Assembly: GCA_036562635.1 (NCBI GenBank)
Contig: DATCJU010000121.1
Location: 1-18,091 of the forward strand
Direction: 5' to 3'
Origin: DATCJU01 sp036562635
GTDB lineage: Bacteria; Actinomycetota; Actinomycetes; Mycobacteriales; Pseudonocardiaceae
DNA length: 18,091 bases
The position numbers and the translations under genes were made by a program. Below the pieces are notes generated by a model that was given only the letters and a program-made list of their open reading frames with translations, was not told the origin of the DNA and searched no databases. Numbering within the stretch: position 1 is the first letter of the stretch; the number at the start of each line of letters is the position of its first letter. Shown here in pieces: positions 13,263-18,091 of the stretch.

Positions 13263-14665
13263 GGCAACCGGACACCGCCCAGTGCGGCCATCTGGGTGCC
13301 CAACTGCTCGGCGTCACCCACCACGACCCCCGTCCATCGGGACGGGGCGAAGAACCGCTGGGCCGCCTCGGCGATCTGTTCCCGGGTGACCGCGGCCAGC
13401 CGACCGGGGTGCTCCCGCAGCCACTCCGGCCCCAGCCCGACCTCCGCCAGCGCGATGAGCATGGACGCCAGGCCGGACTGGGAGGCGGTGGAGGTGAGCA
13501 ACGAACCGATCGCGTAGCGCCGCGCCGACTCCACCTCCTCCTCCCCGGGCGGAACGAGCGCGAGCCGGCCGAGTTCGTAACGGGTCTCCAGCAACGCCGG
13601 CGCGGTCACCTCGCTCGCGGTGTCCGCCTCGGCCAGCAGCGTGGCCCCGTGCGGGGTGAACTCCAGGTAGGAGTGGGCACCGTAGGTGTAGCCCTTGTCC
13701 TCCCGGATGTTCTCCACCCACCGGCTGGAGAAGTAACCGCCGAACACCAGGTTGGCCACCTGCAGGGCCGGGTAGTCCGGGTCGGTGCGCGGCACGGCCT
13801 GCGCGGACAGCCGGATCTGCGACTGCACCGCACCCGGGCGGTGCACCAGGAGCAGGTCACCACCGCGGACCTCAGGCAGCGGCGGCAGCTCGGCGGCGGC
13901 CCCCTGGGCCGACCAGCCGCTGAAGGCCCGGGCGACGGAGTCCACCGCCTGCTGTGGCTCCAGGGCGCTCACCAGCACCAGGACCGAGCCCCGGGGCAGC
14001 ACCGCGGCCCCGTGCAGCTGGCGGACGTCGTCCTCGCTCACGGCGGCGACGGCGTCACCCTCGGGCACCTCCCGGGTGAAGGGGTGGTCGCCGTAGCGGT
14101 GCCGCTGCAGCGCCTCCCGGGCGATCACCCGGGGCTGGGACCGGGCCAGCGCGATCCGCTCGACGAGCCGGTCCCGCTCCCGCGTGACCTCCTCGGTGCG
14201 ATAGGCGGCCGAGGTCAGCGCATCCGCCAGCACGTCCAGCAGCACGTCCACCCCGTCGGACAGGGCGCTGCCGCTGATGCTCAGGCGTTCCGGGTCGACC
14301 CCGGCGTCCAGCTCACCGCCCACCCGGGCCAGATCGCTGTCGATCTGCACCCGGCTGCGCCGTTCGGTGCCGCTCAACAGGGTGGTGGAGAGCAGCTCGG
14401 CACGCGCGGCGTGGGTGGGGTCCTCACCGGCGAAGGGGATACGCAGCCGCAGCTCGGCCATCGGCACCGTCGGCCGGTGCACCGCGATCACCCGCAGGCC
14501 GTTGTCCAGCCGGGTGTCCAGCATGTCCGGCTCGGGCATGCTGCGCTGCTCGCCCAGCGGGGGAAGCGGGCGCGGGCCCAGCGGTGTGCGGCCGATCTCC
14601 TCGGCGCTGCGGTGCCCCGCCGCGATGGTGGACTGGGGGGACTGTGCGGCGGTGGGGACGGTCAC
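13259..14665 (-). CDS. M16-family peptidase-like protein, probable non-catalytic partner subunit
   Basis: A 468-aa protein with the M16 fold (DTRLDNGLRVIAVHRP at 50-65). The zinc motif HxxEH is absent: the corresponding place reads THAARAELLSTTLLSG (84-99). The C-terminal Arg/Tyr signature of M16 partners is kept in SSRWVENIREDKGYTYGAHS (Arg315 and Tyr326/Tyr328). Loss of the zinc site with retention of the Arg/Tyr region is typical of the non-catalytic half of heterodimeric M16 peptidases such as mitochondrial processing peptidase. Its GTG start overlaps the stop of the catalytic subunit as GTGA, supporting equimolar coupled synthesis. The first 40 or so residues are a low-complexity extension, so ATG at residue 43 is an alternative start. 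There is no signal peptide. Confidence 0.92.
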   Translation of the reverse strand: MTVPTAAQSPQSTIAAGHRSAEEIGRTPLGPRPLPPLGEQRSMPEPDMLDTRLDNGLRVIAVHRPTVPMAELRLRIPFAGEDPTHAARAELLSTTLLSGTERRSRVQIDSDLARVGGELDAGVDPERLSISGSALSDGVDVLLDVLADALTSAAYRTEEVTRERDRLVERIALARSQPRVIAREALQRHRYGDHPFTREVPEGDAVAAVSEDDVRQLHGAAVLPRGSVLVLVSALEPQQAVDSVARAFSGWSAQGAAAELPPLPEVRGGDLLLVHRPGAVQSQIRLSAQAVPRTDPDYPALQVANLVFGGYFSSRWVENIREDKGYTYGAHSYLEFTPHGATLLAEADTASEVTAPALLETRYELGRLALVPPGEEEVESARRYAIGSLLTSTASQSGLASMLIALAEVGLGPEWLREHPGRLAAVTREQIAEAAQRFFAPSRWTGVVVGDAEQLGTQMAALGGVRLP

Positions 14666-15945
14666 GCGGCACCTCCGGTCGGAACGACGGTGAGAACGGC
14701 ACGGGCATCGGGACGCAACGCCTTGGCGGCGGCGGCCACGTGGTCGGCGGTCACCTGGCCGATCCGCTCGGGCAGTTCGGCGACCAGCTCGGCGCGTCCG
14801 TGCAGCAGTTCCATCGCGCCCAGCGACAGCGTGCGCGAGACGAGACGGTCGTACTCACGGTGCAGCGAGGCGACGGCGCGAGCGGTCACCCGGGCCATCT
14901 CGTCCGGCTCGGGCCCGTCACTGGCCAGGCGGTCCAGCTCCTCGTCGAGGACCCCCAGCACCCGGTCGGTCTGCACGGTCGGCGGGTGGATCGCGGTGAC
15001 GGTGAAGGTGTCGGGATCCCGGGCGTCCAACGCGCTGAACAGGCCGCACCCGGCGGAGACGTCGGTGACCAGGGCCTCCTTGTGCACCATCCGCTGCTGC
15101 AGCCGGGAGGAGTCACCGTCGCTGAGCACCGAGGCCAGCACCACGTGGGCCAGGTAGGCGTCCAGGTCCGCGACCGGGTCGGGCAGGCGGTAGCCCACGG
15201 CCAGCGCCGGCAGCGGGGCGTGCGGGTCGGCGTGTTCACCGCGCTGCTCCCCTTCCGGCGGGGGTTCGGCGAACGACGGCCGCTGGGGTACCTGGCGGGC
15301 CGGGACGTCGCCGAAGTGCTTGCGCACCAGGTCCTCGGCCTGCTCGATCTCGAAGTCGCCCGCGACGGTGAGCACGGCGTTGCCGGGCGCGTAGTAGGTG
15401 TCGAAGAACGCCGCGCAGTCGGCGAGCGTGGCCTGCTCCAGATCGGTGAAGTCACCGTACCCGTTGTGCGCGTTCGCGAACGTGCGGTACAGCACCGGCG
15501 GCAGCAGGATCCAGGGGAACCCGCCGTAGGGCCGGTTCAGCACGTTGAGCCGGATCTCCTCCTTGACCACGTCGATCTGGTTGCGCAGGTTCTCCTCGGT
15601 GAGCCGCGGAGCGCGCATCCGGTCGGCCTCCAGGAACAGCGCCCGCTCCAGCGCGGCGGACGGCAGCACCTCGAAGTAGTCCGTGTAGTCGGGGTGCGTC
15701 GAGCCGTTGAAGGTGCCCCCGGAGCCCTGGACGTGGCGGAAGTGGGCCAGTTTCTCCAGGCTCTCACTGCCCTGGAACATCAGGTGCTCGAAGAGGTGGG
15801 CGAAACCGGTACGTCCTTCCGGCTCCGAGCGGAATCCCACGTCGTAGTGCACGCTCACACCGACCACCGGGGCGGTGCGATCCGGCGCGAGCACCACACG
15901 CAGCCCGTTGGGCAGGGTGAAGCGGTGCAGCTGGAGTTCGGCCAT
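14662..15945 (-). CDS. M16-family zinc metallopeptidase, catalytic subunit
   Basis: A 427-aa protein starting MAELQLHRFTLPNGLRVVLA. The inverted zinc motif HxxEH is HLFEH (50-54, in GFAHLFEHLMFQGS). The third ligand, expected about 75 residues on, is Glu129 or Glu130 in VVKEEIRL. HPDYTDYFEVLP (84-95) is also typical of the family. It should pair with the following non-catalytic subunit to form a processing or peptide-degrading protease. The reading frame stays open upstream to 16068, but family similarity starts at ATG 15945. That ATG has no Shine-Dalgarno and a TAGGGT hexamer 7 nt upstream, so the transcript is probably leaderless. It is the first gene of an M16-M16-nudC string with GTGA overlaps. 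Confidence 0.94.
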   Translation of the reverse strand: MAELQLHRFTLPNGLRVVLAPDRTAPVVGVSVHYDVGFRSEPEGRTGFAHLFEHLMFQGSESLEKLAHFRHVQGSGGTFNGSTHPDYTDYFEVLPSAALERALFLEADRMRAPRLTEENLRNQIDVVKEEIRLNVLNRPYGGFPWILLPPVLYRTFANAHNGYGDFTDLEQATLADCAAFFDTYYAPGNAVLTVAGDFEIEQAEDLVRKHFGDVPARQVPQRPSFAEPPPEGEQRGEHADPHAPLPALAVGYRLPDPVADLDAYLAHVVLASVLSDGDSSRLQQRMVHKEALVTDVSAGCGLFSALDARDPDTFTVTAIHPPTVQTDRVLGVLDEELDRLASDGPEPDEMARVTARAVASLHREYDRLVSRTLSLGAMELLHGRAELVAELPERIGQVTADHVAAAAKALRPDARAVLTVVPTGGAA

Positions 15946-15952
15946 GCCGTAG

Positions 15953-15958
15953 ACCCTA
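15953..15958 (-). promoter_or_regulatory. Candidate leaderless -10 (TAGGGT) of the M16 operon
   Basis: TAGGGT is followed by 7 nt and the ATG at 15945 on the minus strand, which puts the transcript start at the initiation codon. No convincing -35 is visible. Confidence 0.5.
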
Positions 15959-15996
15959 CGCGGGAGGTCCAAGCCGAGACCGCCACTTTCCTGGCG

Positions 15997-16056
15997 CCGG
16001 GCCACCCTCGCGCGGTAAGTCCCCTGAAGGTGTGATCCACAGGTCGGGTGGCCCGG
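15997..16056. repeat. Long-loop inverted repeat between DUF2207 and the M16 operon
   Basis: CCGGGCCACCC at 15997-16007 is exactly complementary to 16046-16056 with a 38-nt loop. It lies just after the DUF2207 stop and could act as a weak terminator, but the long loop makes chance a possibility. It is the only structure seen in this 123-bp gap besides the -10 at 15953. Confidence 0.4.
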
Positions 16057-16068
16057 TTCGACGGTCAC

Positions 16069-17781
16069 TCAGCGTCGCAGGGACCGCAGGTGCCCCGCCT
16101 CGGCGAGGACCCCGTCCAACGCCGCCAGGAACACCGGGAAACTGCGGGCGAACCTGCGCAGGTCCCGGTCCTCGTGCACCCCTCCCGGCCGGGCGGAGCC
16201 GTACCAGTACAAGCCGGGTGTGCCGTCGGCCGCCGGGTCCAGCGCGGCGAACGCGTCCAGCCACCGGTCGGTCTCCCCCAGGACCACCGCGTACGGCAGC
16301 GACCGGGAGAACACCATCTCGCGGTCGGCCGGTGGGAGCTGCTCGGGCCGCACCGAGTGCAGGTAGTTCCGCAGACCCCGTATCTGCGCCAGCAGCGCAC
16401 TGCCCCGCCCGGTCCGGGCCGGCATCCAGCGGGAACCCACCGCCAGGGCGACCCCGCCGATCATCACGGCCAGTCCCAGCAGCGCCGGGCCGGTGAACAC
16501 CGTGAGCAGCACGGTCGCCACGACCCCGGCCAGGGCCAGTCCGACACCGATCCACCACCAACGGCTCCGGTCGGTGTCCGGCCGCCGCTTGAACCAGTTC
16601 CTGGCCACCACGTCCCGGTAGAGCGCCTCACGGGCCGCGCTCAGGTCCGGAGCCCCCGCACCCCGCAACTGGGAGACGAGCACCTCGTCCCGGGCGTGCG
16701 GTCCCGCACCGTGCAGCAGGGCCTCGTACACCGCGCGCTCGTAGGCGGTCAGGTGTTCGTCGGGGGCGTTGCGCCGCACGATGCGCCAGTCGGCGGCTCC
16801 GTCGCCCGGTACCTCCTCGATCCACAGGTAGTTGCGTACCGCGAGGTCGACGACCGTCGCGCTGATGTCGACCACGTCGACGTGCTCGTCGGCCACCGTG
16901 CCCACCTGACCGGGAAGCACCCCGTCGGGGGAGGCGAAGGCGACCCGGCCGTCCTCGTCGGTCACCAGCACCTCCACCGGCCCGACCTCGGAGGCCAACG
17001 CCTGGGCGTCGCGTCCCCGGGCGTACCACAGCAGCACCACACCACCGACCAGGAGCAGGGTCAGACCACCGAACCCGGCCGCTCCGGCCGGGGTGAGCGC
17101 GAACGCGTCCGTCAGGCTGGGCACCTGCTCGAACCGGGCGTTGGCCGGCACCGTCCCGGCCGGCACCCCCACCGCGAAGTCGATCCGCTCCCCGGGAGCC
17201 AGGTCGTTCTGCTGTGCGGTGGCGATGCGGGTGTGGCCGATCTGGGACAGGTCGCACTGCCGGGTCGAGCCCACCGGGCCGGCCAGACAGGTGATCGAAC
17301 GAGGCGGCTGGGGTGCGATGAACGAGACCGACACACCGGCCACGCGGGTGTCCCACCCACCCGAGACCTGCCAGCGCACCTCCTGCCCGTCGCCCACGTC
17401 GGCCACCGCGCCGTCCACGGTGTAGCGCAGGACGACCTGCCCGGGCCCCAGATGCAACACGAGCCGGTCCTCGACGGTCTCGACCCGACCCGGCCCCTCG
17501 ATGCCGACCGCGCCGACCGAGTACACCCGGTCCACGTCGTCCCCGGCCGCCTGGCGCAACGGAACGACACGGGTGACCTCCCCGTCCGGCACGGTGAGCT
17601 GCTCGGTCACACTCAACCGCCCGTCGCGCTCCAGTTTCAGGCCGATGTCCGTGACCACACCCGCCCCCGCCGGAGCGGGTGCCTGCGATGTCTCCTCGGC
17701 GCCGGCGGTCAACGGCGTGCTCAACAGCGCAGCACCCGTGACGAGAGCCACGGCCGCGACCCGCCCCCAGTTCCTCGACAC
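16069..17781 (-). CDS. DUF2207-type predicted membrane protein with signal peptide
   Basis: 570 aa from GTG 17781. Residues 1-28 look like a cleavable signal peptide (VSRNWGRVAAVALVTGAALL, then an AGA-type site). An extracytoplasmic beta-rich domain spans about 40-225, with Cys165 and Cys176 able to form a disulfide. One membrane segment (about 233-253) precedes a cytoplasmic stretch, then a hydrophobic pair (about 408-428 and 432-450), and the C-terminal about 120 residues are soluble. This arrangement and the ending GLYWYGSARPGGVHEDRDLR fit the DUF2207 family, whose function is unknown. ATG 17838 is in frame but would bury the signal peptide behind 19 polar residues. GTG 17781 has TATCCT 8 nt upstream and no Shine-Dalgarno. 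The gene is divergent from the proline-rich ORF. Confidence 0.88.
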   Translation of the reverse strand: MSRNWGRVAAVALVTGAALLSTPLTAGAEETSQAPAPAGAGVVTDIGLKLERDGRLSVTEQLTVPDGEVTRVVPLRQAAGDDVDRVYSVGAVGIEGPGRVETVEDRLVLHLGPGQVVLRYTVDGAVADVGDGQEVRWQVSGGWDTRVAGVSVSFIAPQPPRSITCLAGPVGSTRQCDLSQIGHTRIATAQQNDLAPGERIDFAVGVPAGTVPANARFEQVPSLTDAFALTPAGAAGFGGLTLLLVGGVVLLWYARGRDAQALASEVGPVEVLVTDEDGRVAFASPDGVLPGQVGTVADEHVDVVDISATVVDLAVRNYLWIEEVPGDGAADWRIVRRNAPDEHLTAYERAVYEALLHGAGPHARDEVLVSQLRGAGAPDLSAAREALYRDVVARNWFKRRPDTDRSRWWWIGVGLALAGVVATVLLTVFTGPALLGLAVMIGGVALAVGSRWMPARTGRGSALLAQIRGLRNYLHSVRPEQLPPADREMVFSRSLPYAVVLGETDRWLDAFAALDPAADGTPGLYWYGSARPGGVHEDRDLRRFARSFPVFLAALDGVLAEAGHLRSLRR

Positions 17782-17789
17782 GGCAGCGG

Positions 17790-17795
17790 AGGATA
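17790..17795 (-). promoter_or_regulatory. Candidate -10 (TATCCT) of the DUF2207 gene
   Basis: TATCCT ends 8 nt before the GTG at 17781, the same spacing as at the PDZ-Lon protease gene. No Shine-Dalgarno precedes this start, so (near-)leaderless initiation is likely. Confidence 0.45.
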
Positions 17796-17807
17796 ACGAA
17801 ATCCGCC

Positions 17808-17813
17808 TATGCT
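17808..17813 (+). promoter_or_regulatory. Candidate -10 (TATGCT) of the divergent proline-rich ORF
   Basis: TATGCT fits TAnnnT and would start transcription near 17820, giving a leader of about 35 nt before 17855. I see no -35 at a normal distance. It lies back to back with the -10 of DUF2207. Confidence 0.35.
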
Positions 17814-17854
17814 CTCGGCCGTTCGTCTCACCGATCATGAGGGGGGATCGGCCG

Positions 17855-18091
17855 ATGACGCCACCCAGGGCACCGCACGGTTCCTGGCCACCGCACACCC
17901 CGAGACCACCGCACCGACCGGTGGCGCCGCCCCCGGCGGCCCGTCCGCTGCACGGGGCGCCCACGACCCGGCCCGCACACTCGGCTCGCGCGGTTCCGCC
18001 CGGTGCACCACCCCCGGCGTCCGTCCCGTCCGGTACGGCTCGGGAACAGCCCGGTACCCGGCCCCGACCGCCGGCAGGCCGACCGTTACCC
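17855..18091 (+). CDS. Proline-rich N-terminus of an unidentified protein (continues past the window end)
   Basis: From ATG 17855 the frame is open for 79 codons to the edge, and AGGGGGGA (17840-17847) sits 7 nt upstream as a Shine-Dalgarno. An in-frame ATG at 17837 is a weaker option. The sequence, MTPPRAPHGSWPPHTPRPPH at its start, is rich in Pro, Ala, Arg and His with almost no hydrophobic residues, like the disordered N-terminus of an actinobacterial membrane or signalling protein. Codon 78 (18086-18088) is TTA, a rare leucine codon in high-GC actinobacteria. Because composition alone can keep a frame open in such DNA, I rate this as only moderately likely. No function can be assigned. 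Confidence 0.5.
   Translation, partial: MTPPRAPHGSWPPHTPRPPHRPVAPPPAARPLHGAPTTRPAHSARAVPPGAPPPASVPSGTAREQPGTRPRPPAGRPLP

Noticed and set aside
14584..16035. A 483-codon plus-strand open frame opposite the catalytic M16 gene
   Set aside because: Antisense to a gene with HLFEH and other M16 motifs; no ribosome binding site or family features.
16048..17796. A 582-codon plus-strand open frame opposite DUF2207
   Set aside because: Antisense to a protein with signal peptide and membrane segments; the frame is His/Pro/Arg-rich with no domain.
1..18091. CRISPR, transposon, phage or toxin-antitoxin system
   Set aside because: No spaced direct repeats, transposase, integrase, att-like duplication or toxin/antitoxin pair was recognisable.

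Overview
The window is very GC-rich DNA from an actinobacterium. The gene order is a 3'-truncated UPF0182 membrane protein, a PDZ/Lon protease, a DUF2342 protein, an ABC1 kinase, whiB7, uvrD2 and nudC. From memory this closely follows the Mycobacterium tuberculosis Rv3193c-Rv3199c block. Protein style, WhiB7 and the small whiB7-linked genes suggest the order Pseudonocardiales; this is inference, not a database match. Most of what is here is conserved chromosomal core rather than mobile DNA. I saw no rRNA, tRNA, CRISPR array, IS element or phage gene.

Layout. 1-1023 (-) is the N-terminal part of UPF0182. 1235-1768 (+) is a PPA1309-like protein. It converges, through a 12-bp hairpin, on a membrane-anchored PDZ-Lon protease (1862-2902, -). 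A zincin-like DUF2342 protein (3000-4484, +) converges on an M48/YgjP-like metallopeptidase (4552-5133, -). Next come a 49-aa zinc-ribbon protein (5346-5495, +) with a very strong terminator, an orphan E1/ThiF-like protein (about 5744-6928, +) and an ABC1/UbiB-type kinase (7064-8443, +). The kinase meets a small zinc-ribbon gene (8453-8629, -) tail to tail.

8765-9920 (-) is the most interesting part: a whiB7 transcription unit. It has a WhiB7-type autoregulatory promoter (AT-rich box, 3 bp, -35), a leader of about 400 nt holding a 78-codon upstream ORF with a near-perfect Shine-Dalgarno, an intrinsic-terminator-like hairpin, and a second hairpin ending 4 nt before the whiB7 start. These are followed by whiB7, a 75-aa basic protein that overlaps whiB7 by 4 nt, and a 15-bp terminator. 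The layout fits antibiotic-induced, ribosome-stalling control of whiB7.

The right part is all on the minus strand. In transcription order it is a DUF2207 membrane protein (17781-16069), an M16 peptidase pair (catalytic 15945-14662, non-catalytic 14665-13259), nudC (13262-12264) and uvrD2 (12136-10025). The two M16 genes and nudC are joined by 4-nt GTGA overlaps, but a 16-bp perfect palindrome sits at the M16/nudC junction and makes the nudC start uncertain. A proline-rich ORF (17855 to the end, +) leaves the window divergently from DUF2207.

Several genes (at 2902, 3000, 5133, 15945 and 17781) have no useful Shine-Dalgarno but carry a TAnnnT hexamer 6-8 nt before the start codon, the pattern of leaderless transcription.
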